This document shows positions 44,612 through 52,928 of a stretch of DNA of 62,761 bases, one piece after another (positions within the stretch are counted from its first letter, which is position 1; every line of letters begins with the position of its first letter). The stretch comes from Planctomycetaceae bacterium. GTDB lineage: Bacteria; Planctomycetota; Planctomycetia; Planctomycetales; Planctomycetaceae. The notes beneath the pieces were generated by a model. That model was not told the DNA's origin. It did not search any database and saw only the letters and a program-made list of their open reading frames with translations. The translations under genes were made by a program, and so were the position numbers. The DNA lies in assembly GCA_021732415.1 (NCBI GenBank), contig JAKFVC010000053.1, forward strand, positions 30,001 to 92,761, read 5' to 3'.

Positions 44612-45823
44612 TTAAGACCAAACCGGCAGTTTCGGAAAGGCCTCCCCGAGGATCTCGCGGCTCGAAACTCCCAGCCAGTCATCCAGCAGCGTGGCATAGA
44701 TACTGCGGAAATCGGTGTGGAATTTCAGGTCCCCATCGTCGAGATCGGTCAGGCTGGGATGAGCCCCGTGGACTCCGGCTTTGACTTTGCCACCGGTCAG
44801 AAATACGGGTCCGGCAGCTCCATGGTCGGTCCCTTTGGATCCGTTCTCTTGCACGCGGCGGCCGAATTCCGAGAACGTCAGTGCGACCACTCGCTGGTCG
44901 TGTCCGTGGTGTTTTAAATCGGCATGAAAGGCGGAGAGACTCGTCGACAGTTCTGCCAGCAGTTCGGGGTGTGATTTGGGTTGATCGGCGTGCGTATCGA
45001 ACCCCCCCAGCGACGTAAAATAAATTCGTTCTGAAACGTCCGCATCAATCAACTGAGCAATCAATTTCAATTGCCGGGCCAGTGGCTTTGCCGGATAGTT
45101 CACCGGCGTGTCATAACTCTGATTGACGCGTCGCAAACTGGCTGCCGAACGATAGGACTGCAGAGCCGACTTGCGCAACAGATCACGCAGGCTGCCCGTT
45201 TCGGTTTCTTTTGTGGAGACGGCCAGTTGTTCAATGACCTTGCGCTTAGCCGGATCGTCTCCCTTTTCGGCGACCTTCAACTGATAGTCGGCCAGCGAAT
45301 TGAGCGCAGGGGCCGGGCCAGTCGGGCCCTTCAAACACAGCGGAGCAGGATCGGTTCCAATCTGCAGCGCGGTCCCCGCCGTACCGAGCAACGGGGCCGT
45401 TCGCCCCAGCCAACCATAAGTCTGTGTCGTCGCAGCGGTCGCCTTGTGCCAGATATCCATCGATTCGAAATGCGATCGGTTCGGCTGGGGATAACCTACC
45501 CCTTGCAGCAGAGCGAGCTGATTTTGCTGCAGCAATTCCGAGAACCCCGCGGCCGTAGGATAGAAGCCTACGTCCTCGTTGATCTTCCGCACCTGCGACA
45601 AGTCCGGCTTAAGGACCGCTCGTGCCGCAGCGTATCCCGGATCACGGAACGGAATCACGGTATTGAGACCGTCATTGCCACCCGCCAACTGCACGATGAC
45701 GAGAATCGTCTGCTTGCCACCCGGCTGGTTACTACCTGGCGCGGCAAGAGCCGCCGCCTGAAAAATCCCTGGCGCCGCGGCACCGATCGATACCCCCAGG
45801 AATTCGCGTCGAGAGAAATGCAT
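44612..45823 (-). CDS. DUF1501 family protein
   Basis: Exported DUF1501 protein (403 aa), shorter than the one at 29779. The N-terminus SRREFLGVSIGAAAPGIFQA is a twin-arginine-type signal (RR, then hydrophobic). Visible family blocks: TILVIVQLAGGNDGLNTVIP, FESMDIWHKATAA, FDTHADQP, LTFSEFGRRVQENGSKGTDHGAAGPVFLTGGKVKAG and the end LYATLLDDWLGVSS-type (IYATLLDDWLGVSSREILGE). The Asp/His in HGAAGP and FDTHAD are likely metal ligands. Downstream of a DUF1800 gene in the same direction, the common pairing of the two families; the 200-nt gap contains an R5 element. Function unknown. Confidence 0.85.
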   Translation of the reverse strand: MHFSRREFLGVSIGAAAPGIFQAAALAAPGSNQPGGKQTILVIVQLAGGNDGLNTVIPFRDPGYAAARAVLKPDLSQVRKINEDVGFYPTAAGFSELLQQNQLALLQGVGYPQPNRSHFESMDIWHKATAATTQTYGWLGRTAPLLGTAGTALQIGTDPAPLCLKGPTGPAPALNSLADYQLKVAEKGDDPAKRKVIEQLAVSTKETETGSLRDLLRKSALQSYRSAASLRRVNQSYDTPVNYPAKPLARQLKLIAQLIDADVSERIYFTSLGGFDTHADQPKSHPELLAELSTSLSAFHADLKHHGHDQRVVALTFSEFGRRVQENGSKGTDHGAAGPVFLTGGKVKAGVHGAHPSLTDLDDGDLKFHTDFRSIYATLLDDWLGVSSREILGEAFPKLPVWS

Positions 45824-45888
45824 GCTGTGTTCCTTCGAGTAAAGTGTCGGGACTTCACCAGAGATGAATGAAGAAAATAATAAGATAT

Positions 45889-46009
45889 TGGAACACTAAT
45901 CTTCGCTAATTAACACTAATCTGAAATTCCCGAAGATAAGATTGCGAGTAGATCTCCTCGTGCCGTCTCTGGTCTTAATCAGTGAAGATTAGCGTAGATT
46001 AGTGTTCCC
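45889..46009. repeat. Inverted repeat R5, copy 3
   Basis: Arms GGAACACTAATCTTCGCTAA... (45889-45922) and complement (45971-46009). It is in the gap between the DUF1800 and DUF1501 genes, so if they are one transcript the element is transcribed. Confidence 0.8.
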
Positions 46010-46024
46010 GAAAAATTCGTAAAC

Positions 46025-47431
46025 TTATCCCAATTGAAACTCAGGCACTGTCAAGGCCAGATGTGCCGCCGTGCGGGCCAACGCTCCCTCCACGCTACGT
46101 GCCGAGCGAAATTCCTGTTGTAAACGTCCTCGTTCCGATGCAATCTGTTCCGTGATTTGCCGCAATACCGCCTCTTCGATCTGTTGATGGAAGAGGTGAG
46201 TGAAATAGCGGGCAATGGCCTCGTCAGTCAGCTGTTCGCCCGCCGGCAGCAATCGGGCTGGATCCGATCGGCCACCCAGTCCTGTGCCCCGAGTCAACTC
46301 GAAAGCGAGATTCTGCCGGAACAGCAGGCCGGTCGAACTGATCCACCGTTCGCCCCCTTCCCAGCCCTTCACGCTGGGGGGATAAAACAGCCCCTGCCCC
46401 AACTGATCGCAGAATTCGGCCAGCTTGATTGGACTGACCGCGCCGTTCAGAGATTTCACCGTCCCCACCACAAAATCGACGGGACTCTTCACCCGCTGCC
46501 CAATTGCCGCTGGCGAGAAGAAGACCCAGCTGGACAGCATCCGTTCGACCAGCCATCCAATGTCATAGTTCCGGCTGCGGAAACCGTCCGCCAGCGGGGT
46601 GATGTAAGTTGGATCGAGAGTGACGGTTTCACTCACCAGATACCGAAACAGTTTTTGAACGATGAAGTCCGCACAGGCCGGTTGAGCCAGGCAGATGCGG
46701 ACGATATCCCCTGCGTGAAAATTCCCGGTCTCGCCAAGAACCGTCTTTTCGCCCGCGTCGTGCTGTTGGGGATCAAAGTGAGCCCTCCCGTTACGGACCG
46801 ACCAGCCGGTGAGGGCTCGCGAGGACTCTTTGATATCCTGTTCGGTGTAATGACCGACACCCAGGCCGAACAGTTCGAACAGTTCGCGGCCGTAGTTTTC
46901 ATTCGGCTGACCTTTGCGATTGGACTGAGAATCAAGCCAGATCAACATGGCCGGATCGCGCGTCATCGCCTGCAGCAAGTCGTCAAAATGTCCCAGTGCA
47001 TGTTGCCGCAGCGTGTCATTCTGCTGCTGCATCAACCGCAGGTCATTCACTTTCGCATTGGATGTGGCGAAATGGTTGTGCCAGAACAGGGCCAGACGTT
47101 CCTGCAGCGGATGCGGTGAATGCAGCATCCGATAGATCCACAATCCCTTCAACTGCTGCGGATCATTACTGGTGAGCACCCCTTCGCGGAGTTTCGCGAT
47201 CTCCGCTTCGAAAGCCGCCTGCCCCAGCCCGCCGTCCAGCAATGATCGGATCAAGTCGGCCGGCGTGGTCTTCAGCCCGCGCTCAATTTGCTCAGCACTC
47301 GCACCACCCGAAGCGCGACGCCACAGATGGGCGACCTTCACGTCGTCCCATAGATTGCTGGGATTGGGGAAGTAGGACGTCCACGCCACATCAGGCCGTA
47401 GGCGCCGCAATGCTTGTTCTGCTGTCGACAT
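46025..47431 (-). CDS. DUF1800 family protein
   Basis: Protein of the DUF1800 family (468 aa). Family features: VAHLWRRASGGASAEQIERG at the N-terminus, LKGLWIYRMLHSPHPLQERLALFWHNHFATSN, LGHFDDLLQAMTRDPAMLIWLDSQSNRKGQPNENYGRELFELFGLGVGHYTEQDIKESSRALTGW, and LFRYLVSET and VKGWEGGERW later. These HxH and NENYGRE blocks are invariant in the family, though the biochemistry is unknown. It lacks a clear signal peptide. Next gene on the same strand is DUF1501; the pair is conserved widely and is thought to act together, possibly at the cell surface. Confidence 0.88.
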   Translation of the reverse strand: MSTAEQALRRLRPDVAWTSYFPNPSNLWDDVKVAHLWRRASGGASAEQIERGLKTTPADLIRSLLDGGLGQAAFEAEIAKLREGVLTSNDPQQLKGLWIYRMLHSPHPLQERLALFWHNHFATSNAKVNDLRLMQQQNDTLRQHALGHFDDLLQAMTRDPAMLIWLDSQSNRKGQPNENYGRELFELFGLGVGHYTEQDIKESSRALTGWSVRNGRAHFDPQQHDAGEKTVLGETGNFHAGDIVRICLAQPACADFIVQKLFRYLVSETVTLDPTYITPLADGFRSRNYDIGWLVERMLSSWVFFSPAAIGQRVKSPVDFVVGTVKSLNGAVSPIKLAEFCDQLGQGLFYPPSVKGWEGGERWISSTGLLFRQNLAFELTRGTGLGGRSDPARLLPAGEQLTDEAIARYFTHLFHQQIEEAVLRQITEQIASERGRLQQEFRSARSVEGALARTAAHLALTVPEFQLG

Positions 47432-47450
47432 AGATCGAGCCTTTGAATTT

Positions 47451-47521
47451 GCACCACGGAGACACGGAGTTCACGGAGAGTGTATAAAAAATCCTCAGTG
47501 TTCTCCGTGTCTCCGTGGTGC
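47451..47521. repeat. Inverted repeat R8
   Basis: Arms CACCACGGAGACACGGAGTT... (47453-47480) and complement AACACTGAGGA-type ending CTCCGTGTCTCCGTGGTG (47497-47521). It lies between the DUF1800 start and the stop of the next gene. Confidence 0.8.
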
Positions 47522-47551
47522 AATCTGAGTTCGTAATAATCTCAACGAAGT

Positions 47552-49342
47552 CTATTTCTGCACTGCCGGTAATTCGATGCGATAGCCAAAGCCCTGCTCA
47601 TCGAATCCCGCCTCGACTCGCAACGCGCCTAACGCCGCAACAAGTTGCTTCAACAGGGCAAGTTCCTGTTCGGCTTCGGCAATTGTCAGACCGTTGTTCA
47701 AGACTGCGTTCCGAACGGCCAGACCGTGGACGTCATCCACGAGTGCCGCCAATTCGTCGAACTTCACGATTTGACGTTCTGTCGGACCGGGGGCCGTCGA
47801 TGAAGAGTTCGCAGGCACGCTCTGCAGTCGGTCCAGTTCATCAATCAAGTTGCGTACGAGTGCCGCCGTCGACCCGACAATCAGGTGCCCGCGAGTAATC
47901 GCGTAGGTCGGTTCGAAGTTGTAGCGCACCCGGTCGCTATTCATGACGGCCGCCGCGTCCTCGGTGAACTTGAGGACGGTGACCTCGGCCGATTTGTATT
48001 GGGTGTTTTGCGAGATCATCTTCTGTGTGATGGCCACGACTCCCAGAATGCGCTGGATTGGTGGCAGGACTTTGTCTCGAAACGCGTTCTCATCACGCAA
48101 GTCAACGACCGCTGCGAAGTTCGGCAATCGATCGGTCACGGCAACGCGATAAGCACTGGGGCCAGGCCGCGTCACGACAAACCGAAGGTGAGGTCCCATC
48201 AGCCGCAAGAAGTCGATCGCCGAATAACCCAGGTTCCCGTCTTGTGTCGAGGCCAGTTGCTTTTCGAGCTTGCCGATCTCATTGGGCAGCGGGACGTCGT
48301 TCCGGCGCTCCCACATTTTCCAGTAGTCGCGATACCAGCTCGCCGAATAAATCAACTGGGCCGGCTCCAGCAGTGGAGCGGCCGCGACAGCCGGTTCGCT
48401 CGCGAAATAGCCGACAGTTCCGGGGGTGATGTCGCCCGCGAGCTTGGGAAATCGCAGGTGGGCTCGCACGCTGTCACCCGCCAGACTCAGTTCGGCGGTG
48501 ACCTGCGGGCTGCGATGAATCAGATCCAGCCATCCCGCGGCGAGAATGACCGGACCGGGTTCCTTGGGGGGCCATTTGAATGCGGCGGGAAATCCTGGTA
48601 GTTGCTGGATGCGGGGTAGATCGAGTCCCACTCGCAGGGCCGTTCCGTCGGCGATGGGTTCATTCAACAGAGTCGGAAGTCCCGCAGTCGTAGCCGGTAC
48701 GCGACCGTCGAGCCGATCGAGCATCCCCTGCAGGCTGGCCTCGCGATTGGCCAACAGCCAGCGTGGACCGGCTACCGTATAGAATGCTTCGCCGAGTTGA
48801 TAATAAGTGTGTTGGTGATGCGTCCGCGGGGTGGGATCCGGCAGCGTGATTCCACGACCGGCGACAATCCGGCCAATCAGACTGAGAGTCACGGCGGGCA
48901 ATCGGGCGACGCGCTCGGCATCGCGACCGTGGACGATGACGCAGATCTCAGGGGGAGTCCCCTCACCGACTGAGATCCAGATGCCTTCGCCGATGCAGTT
49001 GTCGAGAATCTTGTCGAGCGGAATCCCCAGTTGAGACTCGAAGTGCTGGATTCCATCGCGAATGAGATCGAAATCCGGATTGCCGAGCGCATCCTGAAAC
49101 GCCCGGCTTTGCTTGAGGATCGCCAATCCCCGCAGGACCAAACCGTGCTGTAAAACGGCCTGAGGCTGGCGGAGTTCGGCGACAACGGCCGAGTTGCCAG
49201 GCAGCAAGTTGGGGGTCGCAAGATCTGCAGCAAATGTCGCAGAGATTGCGGTACCGTAGACTGCCAAAGCAAGGAACAAGCGACAGAGAGTCCTGGATTG
49301 CTCCGCGATCATAGCGCCTACGGAGTAGCGAGCCTGAAGCAT
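47552..49342 (-). CDS. Secreted hypothetical protein, planctomycete type
   Basis: A 596-aa exported protein with a signal peptide (CRLFLALAVYGTAISATFAA, cut after ATFA). I do not recognise a named domain. It opens with LLPGNSAVVAELRQPQAVLQHGLV, and phrases such as HGLVLRGLAILKQSRAFQDALGNPDFDLI and DKILDNCIGEGIWISV recur in proteins with periodic alpha/beta repeats found in planctomycetes (DUF3352-like). The C-terminal quarter has a predicted coiled or helical region (NGLTIAEAEQELALLKQLVA). GAAGG upstream of the ATG at 49342; an ATG 30 nt downstream is an alternative. Next to LutB but with a different likely role. Confidence 0.6.
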   Translation of the reverse strand: MLQARYSVGAMIAEQSRTLCRLFLALAVYGTAISATFAADLATPNLLPGNSAVVAELRQPQAVLQHGLVLRGLAILKQSRAFQDALGNPDFDLIRDGIQHFESQLGIPLDKILDNCIGEGIWISVGEGTPPEICVIVHGRDAERVARLPAVTLSLIGRIVAGRGITLPDPTPRTHHQHTYYQLGEAFYTVAGPRWLLANREASLQGMLDRLDGRVPATTAGLPTLLNEPIADGTALRVGLDLPRIQQLPGFPAAFKWPPKEPGPVILAAGWLDLIHRSPQVTAELSLAGDSVRAHLRFPKLAGDITPGTVGYFASEPAVAAAPLLEPAQLIYSASWYRDYWKMWERRNDVPLPNEIGKLEKQLASTQDGNLGYSAIDFLRLMGPHLRFVVTRPGPSAYRVAVTDRLPNFAAVVDLRDENAFRDKVLPPIQRILGVVAITQKMISQNTQYKSAEVTVLKFTEDAAAVMNSDRVRYNFEPTYAITRGHLIVGSTAALVRNLIDELDRLQSVPANSSSTAPGPTERQIVKFDELAALVDDVHGLAVRNAVLNNGLTIAEAEQELALLKQLVAALGALRVEAGFDEQGFGYRIELPAVQK

Positions 49343-49486
49343 ATTCGACCTTCAACTCTGGTCCGGTCCGGGTAGTGCGAGCCCGTTTCGTTCGCGGAGC
49401 GAACAACGACAAACCAAAACGGCCGCACTCTGATGATACCGGGGGGAACCAGAGGAGGTTTCAGATATCCGACCGTAGACCTCGTC

Positions 49487-49513
49487 GTGGGACGGGTCGG
49501 AGACCCGTCCCAC
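49487..49513. repeat. R1 hairpin, minimal form
   Basis: GTGGGACGGGTC and GACCCGTCCCAC pair over 12 bp with a 3-nt loop. The outer halves of two R1 arms have been joined, with the inner ~10 nt of each arm and the centre missing. It sits next to the end of the LutB gene. Confidence 0.8.
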
Positions 49514-49527
49514 TGAACGAAGAGACC

Positions 49528-50913
49528 TTACTTCGCCTTCCGCTCGCGAAACAACTTGCGGAAGCTGGACTTCGGCACGGTGGGAAGTTCTCGCTGTTTC
49601 CCCCACGGATTGAGCGCATTATAGACCATCCAACGCGGCATGATCGACAGGCTTAGACGGGCCGTCTTTCCCAGTACCGCATAAAGTCCGGGATGGCGAA
49701 AGACAAACGCCGCGACCTTCATCGCGACACGCTTTGTCCACGGCAGCAGGCCCAACCGGACGAGTTCATGACGCCACGTGAGCAACTGATTGTGCAGATC
49801 GATCTTGACCGGACACACGTCGGTGCAGGAAGCACACAGGCTGCAGGCGTGGGGCAACGTCTTGTATTTCTTCGGATCGCTGCTCGGGGCGAGGATCGAA
49901 CCGATGGGACCAGGAACGACGCTCCCGTAGCTATGGCCGCCGCTCCGCCGATAGACGGGGCACGTATTCATACAGGCGCCGCACCGAATGCAGTTCAACG
50001 ACCGACGGAATTCTTCGCGGCCCAGGATCGCGCTGCGGCCGTTGTCGACCATGACGATGTGCATCTCACCTCCGCGTACCGGCCCATGAAAATGCGACGA
50101 ATAGGTGGTCACAGGCTGGCCCGTGGCCGAGCGTGCCAGCAAGCGCAGGAAGACACTGAGGTCTTGCGCGCGAGGGATCAGTTTCTCGATTCCCATACAT
50201 GCGATGTGGAGCTTGGGTAGCGAAGATCCCAGGTCGGCATTCCCTTCGTTCGTGCAGACGACGAAGCCGCCCGTTTCTGCAATGGCGAAGTTGACCCCGG
50301 TAATCCCGGCATCGGCGCGCATGAATTTGTCTCGCAGATGGGCGCGGGCCGCCTCCGCGAGGTACTTTGGATCGGTGGCCCCTTTCTCAGTGCCGAGGTT
50401 CTGATGAAAGAGTTCGCCGATTTCCTCACGCTTCCAGTGAATGCACGGCAGCACGATGTGGCTCGGGGGTTCGTTCGCCATCTGGACGATGCGTTCGCCC
50501 AGATCAGTGTCGATGACCTCCATGCCATGCCGTTCCAGGAACGGATTGAGATGACATTCTTCGGTCAGCATCGACTTGCTCTTCACGACCTTTTTCACGC
50601 CGTGCTGCTGTAGGAGCCCCAGCACAATCTCGTTGTGCTCAGCGGCGTCGCGAGCCCAATGGACTTTGACTCCCAGTCGATTCGCGTTCTTCTCGAACTG
50701 TTCGAGATAATCGGCGAGATTCGCGGCCACATTGGCCTTAATGGCACTGGCGGTTTCGCGGAGGCGTTCCCATTCCGGCAAGGCTTGCGCGGCCCGGTCA
50801 CGCTTCACGCGGACGAACCACAGCGTTTCGTCATGCCAATGGCTGCGGGCGTCATCTTTTACGAATTGTGCGGCGCGAGACGGGTGGTCGATGACTGTCA
50901 GAGAGTGACTCAT
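49528..50913 (-). CDS. lutB: Lactate utilization iron-sulfur protein LutB
   Basis: LutB/YkgF-type protein (461 aa) for oxidation of L-lactate; works with LutA and LutC at the cytoplasmic membrane. N-terminal LUD domain: ANLADYLEQFEKNANRLGVKVHWA...; the middle has VVTYSSH-type and AGITGVNFAIAETGGFVVCTNEGNADL. Two 4Fe-4S motifs follow: CIRCGACMNTCPVYR and CSLCASCTDVCPVKI, then a membrane-near C-terminal segment (VRLGLLPWTKRVAMKVAAFV). No lutA or lutC is near, so they may be elsewhere or fused differently. The end overlaps an R1-derived hairpin region. Confidence 0.9.
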   Translation of the reverse strand: MSHSLTVIDHPSRAAQFVKDDARSHWHDETLWFVRVKRDRAAQALPEWERLRETASAIKANVAANLADYLEQFEKNANRLGVKVHWARDAAEHNEIVLGLLQQHGVKKVVKSKSMLTEECHLNPFLERHGMEVIDTDLGERIVQMANEPPSHIVLPCIHWKREEIGELFHQNLGTEKGATDPKYLAEAARAHLRDKFMRADAGITGVNFAIAETGGFVVCTNEGNADLGSSLPKLHIACMGIEKLIPRAQDLSVFLRLLARSATGQPVTTYSSHFHGPVRGGEMHIVMVDNGRSAILGREEFRRSLNCIRCGACMNTCPVYRRSGGHSYGSVVPGPIGSILAPSSDPKKYKTLPHACSLCASCTDVCPVKIDLHNQLLTWRHELVRLGLLPWTKRVAMKVAAFVFRHPGLYAVLGKTARLSLSIMPRWMVYNALNPWGKQRELPTVPKSSFRKLFRERKAK

Positions 50914-50996
50914 GGAGGCCGGGTGTTTGTTTTCAGTGTAGGACTGGGTGATTTCTGATGGCGTAATTATAGCGGGTTGCGCGGGTTGTTGAACCT

Positions 50997-51122
50997 GTAG
51001 GATGGCCGCCCCGGCCGTCTTCTATTGGAGTAGGCGAACATTGGAAGTTACGGCAGTCAGTAGCCGTGGCATTGGGGCGATGATCAGGGCACGAATACGA
51101 CGGCCGAGGCGGCCATCCTACA
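50997..51122. repeat. Inverted repeat R12
   Basis: Arms GTAGGATGGCCGCCCCGGCC... (50997-51023) and complement GGCCGAGGCGGCCATCCTAC (51102-51122). Single arms appear at 55320-55346 and partly at 55548. It separates LutB from the lipoprotein gene. Confidence 0.75.
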
Positions 51123-51146
51123 GCCGGTGCTTTTCGCCCCTCGTCG

Positions 51147-51545
51147 CTAGTACGTCAGCACAAAGTTCCAGCGGTTGGTCTCATTGGCGACGACTTGGCG
51201 CGTCACCTTGACGACTTTCGTGGACTTGAAGCGTTCCTGAAAACTCAATTCGTCGGCTGCTCGTTCGACGGGATAGACGGTGACCGTGACCCGCTGTTTG
51301 CCGACCAGTGCCCCCGCTTGATTTTCGCTGTAGGTCAGGGAATACGACCCGTCCGGTCGCGTATCTGCATTCGACGGCCGGCCGATGAGCTGGCCTTGTT
51401 CATTGACGGACTGCGAGGTGATCGCGGCCCGCGCTGGCAGCCCGTTGAAGAGTACCAGGCCCTCGACGGGGGCCGTGTTGGCCGGACTGCGGCTGCAACC
51501 GGCCAGCAGGCAGAACGACCACAACAGAGCCCAGCGTAGCGGCAT
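51147..51545 (-). CDS. Small putative lipoprotein
   Basis: A 132-aa lipoprotein: signal WALLWSFCLLAGCSRSPANT with lipobox LLAGC, so it would be acylated at Cys and anchored in a membrane. The mature part (VEGLVLFNGLPARAAITSQS, then TRPDGSYSLTY) resembles the carboxypeptidase-regulatory/transthyretin-like proteins found beside DUF1559 genes in planctomycetes. The ATG at 51545 overlaps the stop of the DUF1559 gene (TAATG) and has GAGGGAG ~8 nt upstream, giving strong translational coupling. A longer frame into the DUF1559 gene exists but lacks support. Confidence 0.8.
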   Translation of the reverse strand: MPLRWALLWSFCLLAGCSRSPANTAPVEGLVLFNGLPARAAITSQSVNEQGQLIGRPSNADTRPDGSYSLTYSENQAGALVGKQRVTVTVYPVERAADELSFQERFKSTKVVKVTRQVVANETNRWNFVLTY

Positions 51546-52687
51546 TAATACGCTCCCTCGTCGAGGAATTCGGTGCCGGCGATGGTCGACAGGGCCTGCA
51601 ATACGCCCTGGTTCATCGATTCGTTGAGAAACTTGGCCGATCCATCTCCAAACAGGAAATTGGCCCCCGAACTGTGCATCGATTGGAACGAGTAGAAAGG
51701 TCGTTCGTCGGTGCTTGAGGGTAACTCGCGAGGTGTCGGGTTGATGGGAAACGGGTTGCCCGTGCCGGGGGGCGATTCGGGACACAGGGGCAGTCGGAAA
51801 TCGTGCGTCACCGCGATGGGCCCGACCACCCACGCCGAACCCGACACGCCGGCATCTCCCGTCGGTGCAAAGTATTCGACGGCCGCCATCGCCCAGGGAA
51901 ATTCCACTCCCAGATGCGGGAAGCTGGCATTCCAGCCACCGTAATTCAGCCGCCCGCCGGCCTTCTCACCCAGCATGATGGTGTGGGACAGGCCATCTCT
52001 CACGGCTTGCGGCCGGCAATCGCTGTTGTAGCCGAACGGACCGCGAATTGACTCGGGAGCTTGACGCCAATAGTCCAGGATACCCGTCGTACACCCGGCG
52101 TCGTCGCCGGGGAGAGCGCGGATGATGTCGACGCCGTGATTGAAGGAATAGTCGGTCGGCGAACCGGCCATCCAATGGACTCCAGGACCGGCGGAATCTC
52201 CACCGATTGCGATGACGGAATGCACCGCACTGGGGCAGATCAGGGTTGGCAGCGTCGTTTGATTCAAGGGCCAGCAGGTGTGGTCATTGGCATTTGTCAA
52301 CGGTGACAACCAGGTGCCGTTGAAGTCATATTTGTCGTAGACGCTCTTCTGGTCGAGATAGGACAACAGGAGATGAAATCCGGTCCAATGACCGCGATAT
52401 CGCAATGCGGCGAACGGAATAGACGGCGGGGGCGGGTTGCCATCTTGCTGACGGATGATGCTCGGCGGATACAGTTGGAAACTGGTCTCGTAAGCTTGCA
52501 GTGCAATTCCCAATTGCTTGAGGTTGTTCAGGCATTGGGCTCGGCGCGCGCTTTCCCGAGCTTGCTGAACTGCCGGCATGATGAGCGCCACCAGGACCGA
52601 CAGAATGGCCACGACGGCGAGTAACTCGATCAGGGTAAATCCGCGAGTTCGTCGTAAAATATCACATGCCTGAGAACGCTGGGACAT
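51545..52687 (-). CDS. DUF1559 prepilin-like protein
   Basis: DUF1559 protein (380 aa) with the type III signal [20 protein letters not shown] (Gly -1, Phe +1, Glu +5) and the family start ARRAQCLNNLKQLGIALQAYE. The C-terminal HSSGANFLFGDG fits H-X9-DG. It is coupled to the lipoprotein gene downstream (TAATG), a pairing common in planctomycetes where a DUF1559 gene is followed by a small transthyretin-like lipoprotein. Not part of the 5-25 kb pilus cluster, but would need its prepilin peptidase, which is not in the window. Confidence 0.9.
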   Translation of the reverse strand: MSQRSQACDILRRTRGFTLIELLAVVAILSVLVALIMPAVQQARESARRAQCLNNLKQLGIALQAYETSFQLYPPSIIRQQDGNPPPPSIPFAALRYRGHWTGFHLLLSYLDQKSVYDKYDFNGTWLSPLTNANDHTCWPLNQTTLPTLICPSAVHSVIAIGGDSAGPGVHWMAGSPTDYSFNHGVDIIRALPGDDAGCTTGILDYWRQAPESIRGPFGYNSDCRPQAVRDGLSHTIMLGEKAGGRLNYGGWNASFPHLGVEFPWAMAAVEYFAPTGDAGVSGSAWVVGPIAVTHDFRLPLCPESPPGTGNPFPINPTPRELPSSTDERPFYSFQSMHSSGANFLFGDGSAKFLNESMNQGVLQALSTIAGTEFLDEGAY

Positions 52688-52781
52688 TGCAGAAGACCAC
52701 GTAAGAGCGAGCGGAATACGGGAACTTCATGTTGTATTTATTGTACGTGAGTCAAATGAGACGCGTGAAGACGAGATTTTT

Positions 52782-52904
52782 TGGAACACTGATCTACGCT
52801 AATCCACACTAATTAAGACCAAGGACATCCACGGTCGCGGATCCAACCGACCCTTCCAATTGCCTTTTCTGGATCTGTATTAATCAGTGAAGATTAGTGT
52901 TCCA
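52782..52904. repeat. Inverted repeat R5, copy 4
   Basis: Arms GGAACACTGATCTACGCTAA... (52782-52815) and complement (52870-52904), between glgB and the DUF1559 gene, both on minus. Confidence 0.8.
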
Positions 52905-52928
52905 GAATTCTTTTCCTCTCCTGGTTGT

